In this document: positions 36,504-46,807 of the stretch, piece after piece | How positions within the stretch are numbered: the stretch's first letter is position 1 | Layout of the letters: every line of letters starts with the position of its first letter | The notes under the pieces: generated by a model | Database searches by the model: none | Told to the model about the DNA's origin: nothing | The model's input: the letters and a program-made list of their open reading frames with translations, nothing else | Source of the DNA: Lycium barbarum | Lineage: Eukaryota > Streptophyta > Magnoliopsida > Solanales > Solanaceae | Assembly: GCF_019175385.1 (NCBI RefSeq) | Contig: NC_083344.1 | Span: forward strand, 57,660,782 to 57,724,781 | Reading direction: 5' to 3' | DNA: 64,000 bases | Made by a program: the position numbers and the translations under genes

Positions 36504-36831
36504 TGTCACGACCCAACCCCCTTTCTTCGGAGGGATGCGTTTCATGCCCGCAGGTGCAGATACTCGCTTTGGTGATCCTCCAGCTTAGGGCTTCTACTCA
36601 GCTGTCTTGGAGTGCTCCATTGTTCTGGAGCCTAGATTTTTGGTACAAATCCTTTTTATGTATATATATGTTTATCCAGGGGTACGGCGGGGCCCTGTCC
36701 CGTCATATGTCACTGTTAATACTCTTAGAGGTCTGTAGACATATGTGTGGGTTGTGTACCGATGTTGTTCGACTGTGTTAGCATGACTTATCGTTGGGAC
36801 GTTCCCATACGTAGTGGCGGCCTTGTCGGCT

Positions 36832-36865
<34 letters not shown>

Positions 36866-37149
36866 GATGTTGTATGTAGTAGCAGCCTCGTCGGCTTGTA
36901 TATATATTTTCGGGATGTTCCCGTACGTAGTGACAGCCTTGTCGGCTTGCGTATTATGTCATGCTTGATTGATTGTGACTCCTCAGGACACAGGTTACCT
37001 TGATGTATATATGTGACAGTTCTGAGACGATGTATTGCTTTTACAAGTTTCCATATTATGTTTGGTTTCGGGTTGATTATAACTAACAGGTACGTATACT
37101 AGTGTCTAGCTCGGGCACTAGTCACGGCCTACGGGGCTGGGTCGTGACA
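36504..37149. repeat. Chimeric LTR fragment with inverted junction
   Basis: The first 17 bases (TGTCACGACCCAACCCC) are a minus-orientation LTR start. The sequence then switches to plus-orientation LTR at CCCCCTTTCTTCGG and runs to GGGCTGGGTCGTGACA (37134-37149). It includes a TA run (36835-36862) and repeated GCAGCCT(C/T)GTCGGCTTG units. A rearranged remnant, not an intact solo LTR. Confidence 0.7.
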
Positions 37150-38038
37150 TGTAGTTTGCATATGGTTGCTCATTATTCTGCTCGTGCATGCCGTTAATGT
37201 ATCTTTCACCAAGTCCCGGGCCGGGTATGTTTTCGTGCACAGTTTCACTGCATTGTTCACCGAGCCCCTCACAAGAGGGCCGGGTACATATGTATATATA
37301 TGATGATATGATTATGGCACCGAGTCCCATGATGGGCCGGGTACGGTATATGATGACTTTATTCACCGAGTCCCATAATGGGCCGGATATGGTATATGAT
37401 ATAGACATGCATGATTCTCATCTCATAAGGCACAGGTGGATTGGTATCTTTGATTATCATACTGGCCTCCTGTAATCTTCTATTTAGTTATGATTTTCTT
37501 TATTGTATTTCATGCTTTATATACTCAGTACATATCTCGTACTGACCCCCTTTCTTCGGGGGCTGCGTTTCATGCCTGCAGGTACAGACACTCGGTTTGG
37601 TGATCCTCCAGCTTAGGACTTCTGCTCAGTTGTTTTGGAGAGCTCCATTGTTCCAGAGCCTAGATTATTTTGGTACAGATCTTTTGATGTCGACTTATGC
37701 ATATCCAGGGGTACGGCGGGGCCTTGTCCCGTCATATTTCACTTGTACACTCTTAGAGGTCTGTAGACATATGTGGGTTGTATCTGACTGTGTCGATATG
37801 GTTTGTTTTGGATATTCCAGTATATAGTGGTAGCCTTGTCGGCTTGCGTATTGTGTTATGCTTTGGTTAGCCGTGACTCCTCAGGAGACAAGTTTATGAT
37901 ATGTGGCGTTATGAATCTTTCGTTTGTTTTTACAAGTTTCCATATTGTCCTTAGTTTCAGTCTGACTATATCTAGCAGGTTCGTATACAAGTGTCCAGTT
38001 CGGGCACTAGTCATGGCCCATGGGGTCGGGTCGTGACA
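37150..38038 (+). repeat. LTR fragment of the D type
   Basis: Corresponds to 13610-14516 of LTR D: mini-hairpins (37203-37390), triple hairpin (37521-37582), end GGGTCGGGTCGTGACA at 38038. Together with 36504-37149 it replaces the E4 RNase H and most of integrase. No matching target duplication. Confidence 0.8.
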
Positions 38039-38536
38039 CTTCCGACCATTGGAACTTAGCATTCTTCTGAGTCAATTTTGTCGGTGGTGCGGGTATAGAT
38101 GAGGAAGCATCCACAAACTTCTGATAGTAACTTTCCAAACCCAAGAAACTATGAATGTCCGTTGCACTTGTGGGCCTCAGCCAGTCCTTGACTGTCAGAC
38201 ACTACATGGCCTAAGAAAGCCACAGAGTTAAGCCAGAACTCACACTTAGAATATTTCGCATAAAGCTTATTCTCTTCAAGTGCAAGGTTATTCTCAAGTG
38301 ACCTGCGTGTTCCGCATGACTTTTCGAATACCCCAGAATATTTTCAATAAAGACAATAATGAAACAATCAAGAAAAGGTTTGAACACACGGTTCATTAGG
38401 TCCATAAATGCAGCGGGTGCATTAGTAAGACCAAAGGACATCACAGGAATTCAATGTGTCTATAACGAGTACGAAAAGCTATTTTCAGAATATCCTGCTC
38501 CATTATTTCCAATTGATGATACTTAGACCTCAAGTG
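38039..38536 (-). pseudogene. E4 reverse transcriptase fragment
   Basis: Minus-strand RT, C-terminal part: [19 protein letters not shown], then FIENIL where FIDDIL is expected (about 38335-38352), so the catalytic Asp pair is lost. It continues to the RT/RNase H boundary (TKLTQKNAKFQW) with several frame breaks (38210, 38270). The right end meets an unrelated element in plus orientation at about 38537. Confidence 0.85.
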
Positions 38537-38739
38537 ATACAATCCGAGTGGCATCAAGGCCTTTTACAAGGAGCCAAGCGAGGGAACTTCAAGCTATGCA
38601 AGCATTGTTCATGAGGAGGGACGTACTTGAATACATTCTAGAGCCTTCCCGGGGATTCCAAGTGATCATGATTGCATGGGAGGATGGTTTTGAGAAAAGT
38701 GTTAAAGATGGCCATGCTTGCAATGTGGCTATTACTTGA
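38537..38739 (+). pseudogene. Pol C-terminal fragment of an E6-type element
   Basis: Open frame with RPFTRSQARELQAMQALF, resembling the GP(I/L)TRSRA..LQ tail at the C-terminus of CRM/Reina-type gypsy polyproteins. The stop at 38737-38739 overlaps the LTR start. Upstream pol is missing. Confidence 0.55.
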
Positions 38740-39154
38740 AGATTTACAATTTCAAGTTCTCTTGCCAAAAGAAGACACCCAAACAAGGCCCTTACTTCAT
38801 TAAGGGTAGAAGTGTAATAATATAGTTATCTTCTTTTGAGCATTAGTATAAATAGTAGTTTCTTTCATTTAGAAGACTTATACTATTTTGAATATTGATA
38901 TTTGATATTGTAAAACTCTTGAGAGTTGAGAGCTTGTGAAACCTTTGATTGAGTAATTGTTGAGAGGATTGGTTATTAGGGAATTCCAAATCCCTCTTGG
39001 TCATCCTAGGAATTTGGTGTCTCTTTTGTTCTTAATTTAGAGGTCTTAGTTTTCTATAACTTTGGTTGCTAAATTAGGTCTTAAGTTGTGTCAAATTATT
39101 TATCCTTTTCTTTTCTTGCATTTTAATTCTATTTTCATTTTTAATCTTGTATCA
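38738..39154 (+). repeat. 5' LTR of E6 (short LTR family)
   Basis: About 0.4-kb LTR ending CTTGTATCA before the primer site. It shares blocks with 44745-45185 (CCCTTACTTCATTAAGGGTA; TATAAATAG; GAGGTCTTAGTTTT; TTAAGTTGTGTCAAATTAT) but is clearly diverged from it. TATA box TATAAATA at 38847-38854. Start inferred as TGAAGATT. Confidence 0.75.
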
Positions 39155-39156
39155 AT

Positions 39157-39172
39157 TGGTATCAGAGCTTGG
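39157..39172 (+). other. Primer binding site of E6 (tRNA-iMet)
   Basis: TGGTATCAGAGCTTGG two bases after the LTR end. Confidence 0.9.
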
Positions 39173-40744
39173 ATTAGATTTGTTCTATCAAATCTAGCCT
39201 AGGGTTTGTTGCTAAAATAAAAAAACAAATTGGAAAATTTCCACCAAAAACCCCAAAAAGTTTGTGTCTGTTTTGTTTTTTTGTTATTAGATTCTTGTTC
39301 CTTAGTACGTTAGGTTTTCAAATCTTCAAATTTCGTGTCATTCGGGTCAATAGTGAAGAATGTACCACTGTTGGGTTGAAGCTTTTGAAAAAGTTGAAGA
39401 ACAACTTAGTGGGTTTTGATTTGTGATGAAATTGGGAGTTGATAACCATTGGGCTTTGTTCTACTAGGTTAAGGGAGCCTAAATCCGAAATTTGGGGGTA
39501 AAATGAGTTGATTTGAGGGTAGCTAGAAATTTGAATGTTCATGTGTTCTTGAGCTATCTTCATAGATTCAAGTGGAGAAGAAGTCTCTAAAAGAAAGTTA
39601 GATCCAAAAGTTTATTCCCAAGTTTTGGAAAAGTGTTCTTTTTGCCCAAATGGAATGGTCCTAGGTTGAGTGGGTCCATTGTGCCAAAAAAAAAGTCAAC
39701 AAACCGAGCCCAAGATCCAAGAAATCACGTGCTATACGTCGTCACTGAAGCAAAGATACGGTCCAAATTCACGGACCGTAAAAGAAGTACGGACCGTCAA
39801 TCCAGTCCGTCAAATTTAAGCTTGGAAAAGTTGAACACTGTTGGAGATCTACGGTTGCTATATAAGGACCGTAAATAAGATATGGTCCGTAGATTTGAGA
39901 GCAGTTCCCAACCGTAGATTGGAGTGAAATTTGCTACGCTACTGTTGCTGATTTACGCTGATCATATACGGACCGTACATTTTATATGGACCGTATAATT
40001 GAAGAAGTTCCTTCCGTAAATATGAAGTCCAAATTCGTAGATTCTGCTCCCCATTTACGGACAACATCTACGGTCCTTCAAAAACATACGGACCGTATAA
40101 CTACACCCAGTTCAGACCGTAAATTCCAACAACGAAAAGGTACATTTGATTCAATTCCTTCACTTCTTTTCCAAAAAATTTCCTTTGATCCTTTGTTGCT
40201 TGTTTGTCTCCTTATTTCTTAGGTAAGGAACAAAAAAAAAAGAGTATAGAAATTTTTAAATTTTCGTTACTTCAAATTGATACCTTGGATCAATTGGGGC
40301 TTCAAGACCGCGCTTTCAAATTATCACCTACCCGGGCCCGAAATTTTATTTATTTCCCGATTTTTGCATTTCATTCTCTTGTGTCTCTCAACTAGTAGTA
40401 ATTTAGTAGTTGTTCCTACTTGTGATTGCTAGTTCTTGTGTCTGCATTTCTTTCGTGCCAATTCTTTCGTGTTTTTCTTCGTTTTTGCTTCATTGTTAAT
40501 TTCTTGGTTCAAGTCCGTTAGATTGAATTGAGTTGTCCATCTTTCTTAGTCTAACAAGAATCTATTTCGACCAAGAGTAGAATTTGAACCCTTGTGACTA
40601 GTCGACATTACCAAGCACGCAATCTTTGGCGGAAGCAATTTGTGAGGTAATTAAAGGTGCGCATACTTGAGCGATTGTGAGTTGATTTTACTAATCTAAT
40701 GTGTTTGCTCGTTTTGTTGAGTGTCTTTAATAGGTACTATCGCT
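39173..40744 (+). other. E6 leader with ACGGACCGT cassette
   Basis: Long untranslated leader. 39740-40130 is packed with ACGGACCGT-type palindromes, at least ten partial or full copies. A strong donor TTAG|GTAAGG (G at 40223) and an acceptor-like TCTTTAATAG (ends 40733), with CTAAT branch-like motifs between, would define a ~510-bp intron ending just before the gag ATG. No convincing coding. Confidence 0.6.
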
Positions 40745-41075
40745 ATGGAGGATGAAACACAAGTTCCCACCGGGGAACTCACACTAGTTGATGTAATGAG
40801 AGCCTTGCAAGCCTTGAACGATAAGGTTGGGAGTATGGGTGGTCGAATGGAAAACATGGATGGTCGGATGGAAAACTTGGGAAGTAGGGTGGAAGCAATT
40901 GAAAGAGGTAGTAGGGAGATCTCGTATTCGCCCCGAGTGCGATACCAAGGAGGCACAAGTGGAGCTACTCGAAGCACTTCACTTACATTGTCACCCGCCT
41001 TCCATCATCTATATAACCCCACTCCCCAAAACACTCCCCAAAACACCCATCAAAATAGTCTTGGGTTTTGATTCA
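40745..41075 (+). pseudogene. E6 gag, N-terminal part
   Basis: ATG 40745 (MEDETQVPTGEL). The first ~60 residues contain a short coiled-coil-like repeat (GRMENMDGRMENLGSRVEAIE), as in gag N-termini of CRM/Reina-like chromoviruses, followed by a Ser/Thr/Pro-rich stretch ending in NTPQNTHQNS. At about 41076 the sequence changes to the leader of E5. A matching Asn/Pro/Gln-rich gag continues at 45186. Confidence 0.65.
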
Positions 41076-42241
41076 ACAGAAATAAAAAAAAATCGAAATT
41101 AAAAAATAAAAAAAAAATGCAATTTCTAGTTGGTTTTTGTTGAATCTAGTGTTAGATTAGTGTTTCTTAGTATGTCTAGAGTTTGAATCTTCCATTTCGA
41201 GCTAATTGGAGTTAAGGTTTTTCAATCACCATTGTTGAGCTTTGAGGCTTTGAAAATTCAAAAAGTGGGTTTGGTGATTGAGTTGAAATTGGGGTTAATT
41301 GATTAGTGGACTTTGTTCTCCATATCAAAGGGAGCTTGGATCTGAAAATTGGAGGAAAAAGGAGTTGATTTGGTCCTAGATTGCATTTGGGTGTTCTTGG
41401 TGTTCATAAGAACATTCATATCTTCATATTGGAGAAGAAGACCAAAGAGGGTATTTGATCCAAAGTCTTCTAGTAAAAAGGGGTGAAAAGGTGTTTGTGT
41501 GGGCCTAGAGAAAAAAAATCCGAATTTCAAAAAAAAAAGTTCGGATTTAAAAAAAAAAACGTCGGGCGTGCACTGCACGTGCGACGCAGGGCCATCGCAC
41601 GAGGCAAATTGTTTTTTTGAATTTTTTGATTCTCTGCAGAGCGCGTGTTGCACAGATTCAGAGAGAGGTATTTTGTGTGATCCTTGTGCGATGCATGACC
41701 ATCGCAAAACTCTGAAAACTCTGAAAATTTTCTAAGTGTCAGATTCAGAGAGGGGTGTTTTGTGCGACGGGTGTGTGACGCATAGCTATAGCACGACCTG
41801 CAGAAGATTGTCTAAGTGCTCGAAAACGGTTTGATTCCTTCTTAACTTCCCTTCTTTGATTCTTACAAATAGTAATCGATCTTATTAGTTGCTAATTAGT
41901 TCTTGAGTCCTATTTTCATTCGTACCAATTCTTTCAAGCTTTTCTTCGTTTTTACCTCGTTGTTAATTTCTTGGCTCAAGTGCGTTTGTTTTAATTGAGT
42001 CGTCCTCTTTCTTCGAGTCTAACAAGAATCCATTCCGACCTCAAGTAGCAATTGTGCACCTTGCAAGAAACCGAATCCAATCGAGAATCAACATCGGCCA
42101 ATCCATTTGAGTGGTAAAAGGCAGGAGTGTGTGAGTTCATTTGAGTGGTGCTAGCCAAGCACAAAAGAGTGTAAACACGAGTGTGGTGAGGTTTCTTTAC
42201 TACTAAAGTGTTTGCTAAGTGTTCTTTGTAGGTACTACTCC
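41076..42241 (+). other. E5 leader, joined to E6 gag without LTR
   Basis: Homologous in layout to the E6 leader (A-rich start; GGAGCTTGGATCTGAAAATT block; AG acceptor then GTACTACTCCATGG at the end) but without its own LTR or primer site. Its palindromic cassette is of another type: GCGACGC..CCATCGCA units at 41565-41810. The acceptor-like TTCTTTGTAG ends at 42231, ten bases before the ORF ATG. Confidence 0.6.
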
Positions 42242-43678
42242 ATGGATAGAAGATGTCACTCAATGCTAGTGAGGGTGTTGAAAGAGGAGAGGATTCGTCT
42301 TGAAATTGATGACTACTTTAGTGAATTCTACGTTACTCCTCGTCTTACGGTTGGGTTGGGGTTATCTATAGTGAAAAAGGCGAAGCAAAAGGGAAGGTTG
42401 ACTAATGTGGCATATGTACCTTTCTCTTATGGGGAATACCATGAGGAAGTGTGTTGCGAAATACTCCCTATGGACAATTGTGACTTGTGCTTTGGATTTT
42501 CTTGGTTTGAAGATCATGGGATTGCGGATGAACAAAATTGGCATAAGTATGTTGTGAATGAACGGGGGACACCTCTATTTCCATACATACTTCATAGAAC
42601 GAATCCAAGGATAAAAGTGCAAGAGCCTAATGTGAGTTGGCCTACCTTATGTATGAACGCTAGTGGTGAAGAGTTTTATGAATGGGAACTCATGATGGAC
42701 GAAATCTTTGATAGCTACAACTACTCACGACTAAGGAAGATGGACTTAGCTTGTAGAACTTTTGATGCAAGGCTTGTCAAACATTGGGAGTATGTGAAAT
42801 ATTGTGTGAGACAAGTGAGAAGTTCCATCAAGACTTGGGAGGACATGAAAAGGATATTGAGATGCCAATATCCCAAGCCACAAGTGAGAAGAAATGAATC
42901 TTTGAGGGGTATCTCTTTTGAGAGAACCCCATGCTTGAAGGCAAGGACGGCGGCCACAACCATTCCTTCCATTGGTCAAAGGAGCTTGTATGAACACCAA
43001 CGTATGATCACTTATCCTTATAATCCTACATCTTTATGTGATTTTAATGTCAAGTCAAGTATGAAAGTTAGTTTACCTTGCGTTAATCCTAATGCTTCTT
43101 TGCCGTGTATTGGTAATGCAATTGTCGAAAGTGTCCCTACACTAGTTGATCCTATTGATGACCGAATTGATCCTTCTTGTAAGGTTGATTTGTGTCCACC
43201 TAGTGTTGACACTTGTGCTTTGAATGATAGTGCATTATCGAATGAAAGTGCTCAAACACTAGTTGATCTTTTAGATGACCAAATTGATTCTTCTTGTAAG
43301 ATCGATTTGTGTCCATCTAGTGTTGACACTTGTGAATTGATTGGTAGTACAATGTCATGTGGTCATCATGTTAGTAATTCTTGCGAGTTTGACATACTAC
43401 CAACTCGTGTTGAAACTTGTATTGATCAACTTGCTTGTAATGATAATTCACTACTTGAGGATCTTTGTGATGTGTTTAATGTACCTCTAGTTAGTGATGA
43501 TGTTGATATAGTTGCTCAATTGAAAGAATATGACATCTCACCCTTGTTTGTTTCATGTCAAAATGAGTCTCTTGATCGTACTTTAGTGTCACGTGATAAG
43601 ACTCCAATTTGTAGTGGTGATGTGTGTTATGTAAATAGTCATGTGAGCGAAAATGCATTGAAAGACGACATTGGTTGA
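42242..43678 (+). CDS. E5 ORF1, unrecognised protein in gag position
   Basis: 478 codons from ATG 42242 (MDRRCHSMLV); an earlier in-frame TTG is ignored. The ATG context matches that of E6 gag, so it occupies the gag slot. Residues ~64-95 (YHEEVCCEILPMDNCDLCFGF) resemble the C-terminal half of a Ty3 aspartic protease (compare DEILCDVVPMQACHLLLG in E6), but no DSG/DTG exists. Around residue 198, TWEDMKRILRCQYP resembles gag. Residues ~300-398 hold three degenerate Cys-rich repeats built on TLVD..DD.ID.SCK.DLCP.SVDTC. Cysteine-rich, acidic C-terminus. Function unknown; possibly a domesticated or relic fusion. It is open throughout, unlike everything around it. Confidence 0.6.
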   Translation: MDRRCHSMLVRVLKEERIRLEIDDYFSEFYVTPRLTVGLGLSIVKKAKQKGRLTNVAYVPFSYGEYHEEVCCEILPMDNCDLCFGFSWFEDHGIADEQNWHKYVVNERGTPLFPYILHRTNPRIKVQEPNVSWPTLCMNASGEEFYEWELMMDEIFDSYNYSRLRKMDLACRTFDARLVKHWEYVKYCVRQVRSSIKTWEDMKRILRCQYPKPQVRRNESLRGISFERTPCLKARTAATTIPSIGQRSLYEHQRMITYPYNPTSLCDFNVKSSMKVSLPCVNPNASLPCIGNAIVESVPTLVDPIDDRIDPSCKVDLCPPSVDTCALNDSALSNESAQTLVDLLDDQIDSSCKIDLCPSSVDTCELIGSTMSCGHHVSNSCEFDILPTRVETCIDQLACNDNSLLEDLCDVFNVPLVSDDVDIVAQLKEYDISPLFVSCQNESLDRTLVSRDKTPICSGDVCYVNSHVSENALKDDIG

Positions 43679-43685
43679 GAGTGAA

Positions 43686-44687
43686 ATGACATGCTTTGAC
43701 TCCTCATTGTTCATGGATTACTCTCTTGTAAAGGATAATGTTTTATTTGAGGATGACATGACTATTGAGAGTGAAATACCTAGTGGGATGTTTTGTAATG
43801 TTGAAAGTGTGGCCACTTTTTGTGACTACATGGTATTTGAAAATCCACTATGGGATGATAACTCTCTTCCCTATGATGGAGATCCTTCCTTGAGGAATTG
43901 TGATCCACTTATTTGGAGGGGAAGTGTTCAAAAGGAAGGTGAAACTTGTCTGCAAATTGCTAATTCTTCCTTGGGTGTTCCGAATAGTAGTAGTATGATT
44001 GACCATGCTTTTGTGTTTAATAGTGAAACTACATTTGAGGACACCCTAGATGAAGTTATTTTGCGTGACACCTTTCTTTATTACCTTTTTACATATGATG
44101 ACATTCATGATATATTTGGGAGTGCATCTTATGGAGGAGGGGGTCCTATCGGGGTACTCAGTTGTTGTCTTGCTCGTGATATATGGGTATGTTTTCCCTT
44201 TGATCCCGGTGAAGTCTTAACTTGGTGTGAATGGTATCATTTTGAAATTGAGGATCATTTGTATGTCCTGCCAACTTGGTGTCTTGAAACCCTTGGCTTT
44301 TTTAGAATATCCCTATTTCTTAATCTTTGGGTTAGCCAAGTTCTTAATCCTCTACTTGAGAGCTTAGTTTGCTTGAAAATGGTTGATACTTGGCTATATC
44401 ACAAATTTGTGCTTACTTGGCATGGTGGTAGGTTAGTCCACCCTAACACTAACCTTCATCCTTTGAGGACTTGGTTTTTGTTTGTCTCCCTTATGGTTTT
44501 CCAAGGTTTAGATTCGAGGATGAACCCTTTTCAAGAAAGGGAGAATGATACAAGACCAACTCCATCGAGCTTCATGAAGATGGAGTCTTTGAAGATCATG
44601 GGAGGTCCACATAGGATGGCCTTCAAGTTATGGGAGATAGCTTCGATGGAGGCTTTAAGAACGTCACATTCAAGAAATGGAAGATAG
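43686..44687 (+). CDS. E5 ORF2, unrecognised, overlapping-region continuation
   Basis: About 333 codons from ATG 43686. The open frame extends back to overlap the ORF1 stop in another register, so ORF1 and ORF2 may be one protein split by a frameshift or joined by frameshifting. The N-terminal half is acidic (ESEMTCFDSSLFMD, DDMTIESEIPSG). The second half is aromatic and leucine-rich (WVCFPFDPGEVLTWCEWYHF; FLNLWVSQVLNPLLESL), perhaps hydrophobic core or membrane-associated. No RT, RNase H or integrase motif. It ends 57 bases before the 3' LTR region. Confidence 0.5.
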   Translation: MTCFDSSLFMDYSLVKDNVLFEDDMTIESEIPSGMFCNVESVATFCDYMVFENPLWDDNSLPYDGDPSLRNCDPLIWRGSVQKEGETCLQIANSSLGVPNSSSMIDHAFVFNSETTFEDTLDEVILRDTFLYYLFTYDDIHDIFGSASYGGGGPIGVLSCCLARDIWVCFPFDPGEVLTWCEWYHFEIEDHLYVLPTWCLETLGFFRISLFLNLWVSQVLNPLLESLVCLKMVDTWLYHKFVLTWHGGRLVHPNTNLHPLRTWFLFVSLMVFQGLDSRMNPFQERENDTRPTPSSFMKMESLKIMGGPHRMAFKLWEIASMEALRTSHSRNGR

Positions 44688-44744
44688 CTTGGAAGGCTAT
44701 TTGGAGAAGGAGGCTATGAATGCAAAAGGAGCTAGGACTTAAAT

Positions 44745-45185
44745 GCAAGCCTTTTCAAGTTTCACTTCCATGGGAGATATCCAAACAAGGCCCTTACTTC
44801 ATTAAGGGTATAATTGTAATAATGTAGTGTCTTCTTTATTTCATTAGTATAAATAGCTAGTATTTTTATTTCATGTAGGAGCTTTTGATGAATTATGAAT
44901 GTTTTGAGTGTTTTTAGGGTTATCTCTAGAGAGAGAAACTTCTGAGAGGCCTTTGGTAGGCTCTTGTTGATTCTTGTGTTGTTGAGAGGTTGGTTGCTTG
45001 GGAATTCAATTCCCTTGAGGTCAACTTAAGAATTTGGTGTTTCTTTTGATGATAATTTAGAGGTCTTAGTTTTATATAACTTTAGTTGATAAATTGAATC
45101 TTAAGTTGTGTCAAATTATCTATCTTTTCTTTTCCTTTTGTTTATCTTCTTAATTTCTCGTTTCCGCGTATCCATTCTTGTATCA
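44745..45185 (+). repeat. E5 3' LTR
   Basis: Short LTR sharing conserved blocks with 38738-39154 and ending CTTGTATCA at 45185. TATA box TATAAATA at 44848-44855. Its marked divergence from the other LTR suggests the two belong to different elements. gag-like sequence follows without a primer site. Confidence 0.72.
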
Positions 45186-46458
45186 CCCTAAATGATCCAC
45201 ACCCAAATGCACCAATGCCACCCCAAGACCATCCAAACATCCAACAACAAAATGAGGAAGAGATAGAAGAAGCTATACTTGATCACGAACGTTATGGTGA
45301 CCAAGGTTAGAGGCCACGAGGGCAATCATAAGGAGGTTATCGAGGAAGGGGTGGAAGGCATGGTCCTAACCCTCACATGGGTAGGAAAAGAGGGTACCCC
45401 TAGCTCGTGAAGGGTACCAAGGTCGGGACCGTCGAGGTTATGATGATGATGAAGATTTGAATGGAAACCATGGTTATGGAGGAAGGCGAGACACGAGTCT
45501 CAATTCAATTAAAGTTACTCTCCCGCCCTTCAAAGGAGGAAGTGAACCCGATACATTTCTTGATTGAGTGATGCATTGTGATAGAATCTTCTTAACGAAT
45601 GACATGTTCGAGGTGAAAAAGACATCTTTCGCCATTGCTCAATTCAAAGTGTACGCCTCCACATGGTGGGAAACTCAAGTGAAAGCAAGAAGAATTAATG
45701 GGCTTCATCCCACACCTACTTGGGATGAATTGAAGGACGCCATGCGGCGTAAGTATGTCACCGAACGCTACAAGCAAGAACAACTCAAGAAGGTGTAGAC
45801 CTTGAGGCAAAATAAAAAGAGCGTGGGAGAATACTATGATGAGTTCCAACATGTAAAGATGAGAATTGACTTTGAAGAGGATGAGTTGAATGCTATGACT
45901 CAGTTTCGAGCTGGGTTAAATGGTGACATTTCCTCCCAAATGAGACTCCACAACTATGAGAGCATTGAAGAAAGCCTTCAAGCGGCTATTGAAATAGAGG
46001 AGGGTCTCAAGGAAGATAAAATCAATAAGTCAAGGGGCTATGTGAGCTCATGGAGTAATAACAAAGAACGAGGAGCTTCCTCCTCCAATTGGAAAAAGAA
46101 TAAGGGCCCCATACAAGAAGCCAATAAACCCTTTGTGAAGAATACTCAAGTTGAGAAGCACGTTGACAAACAACCTCCGAAGTTTGCTCCAAAAGAAGGA
46201 GGTACGAAAACTCCTATTCAATGCTTTAAATGTCATGGATTCGGTCATATAGCAAGTGAATGCCCTAATCGTAGAGCATTTATTTTGAGAGACACTTGTA
46301 GTGAGGATGAGAAAGAATGTGAGGAAGGAGATGACGAGGGCGATCATGAGAATGAAAAACTTGGTAGTGATGAAGGGGATATGGAGGGTGGTGATGAGGG
46401 CATTGTCCCACTTTACTTATCTAGGAGAATCATGACATGTATGGCTAAGCCTCAATAA
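45186..46458 (+). pseudogene. E6 gag, main part with zinc knuckle
   Basis: Asn/Gln/Pro-rich start (HPNIQQQNEEEIEEAI), stops near 45310 and 45330 and a frameshift, then the retrotransposon gag domain (TSFAIAQFKVYASTWWETQV, TWDELKDAMRRKYV) with TGA for Trp at about 45565 and a TAG at 45796. From 45802 it is open to 46458: YYDEFQHVKMRIDF, coiled region, one CCHC knuckle CFKCHGFGHIASEC (about 46221-46262) and an acidic tail. Similar to gag of CRM/Reina-like chromoviruses, unlike E1-E3. Confidence 0.82.
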
Positions 46459-46807
46459 GGGGAGGTCACTATTCCAAACTATGTGGTCCGGCGGACAATG
46501 ATAAGCAAAGCCATGGATGATCCTAGTCAACGGTTCATTCCAAGTGTATCATCAATCAAAATGTGTGTATCATGATCATTAATAGTGGGAGTTGTGCGAA
46601 TGTTGCAAGTACAACTCTAGTTGATTTCTTGAAACTCTCCACCACCCGTCATGAACACCCTTACAAACTTCAATGGCTCAATGAATGTGGTGAATTGAAG
46701 GTGACCCGACAAGCTATTATCAAATTCAAAGTTAGGAAGTATCAAGATGAGATCCTATGTGATGTAGTTCCCATGCAAGCTTGCCACCTTCTACTTGGGC
46801 GACCTTG
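46459..46807 (+). pseudogene. E6 protease, catalytic Asp lost
   Basis: Frame with INSGSCANVAST where I(I/V)DSGS or DGGS is expected, so the active-site Asp is Asn. PYKLQWLNECGELKV and DVVPMQACHLLLGRP follow. Cut right after GRP by insertion of LTR H at 46808. RT and later domains of E6 are absent here. Confidence 0.8.

Noticed and set aside
42212..42241. Earlier start for E5 ORF1 at 42212
   Set aside because: It is a TTG codon lying upstream of and across the acceptor-like site; the ATG at 42242 matches the E6 gag start context.
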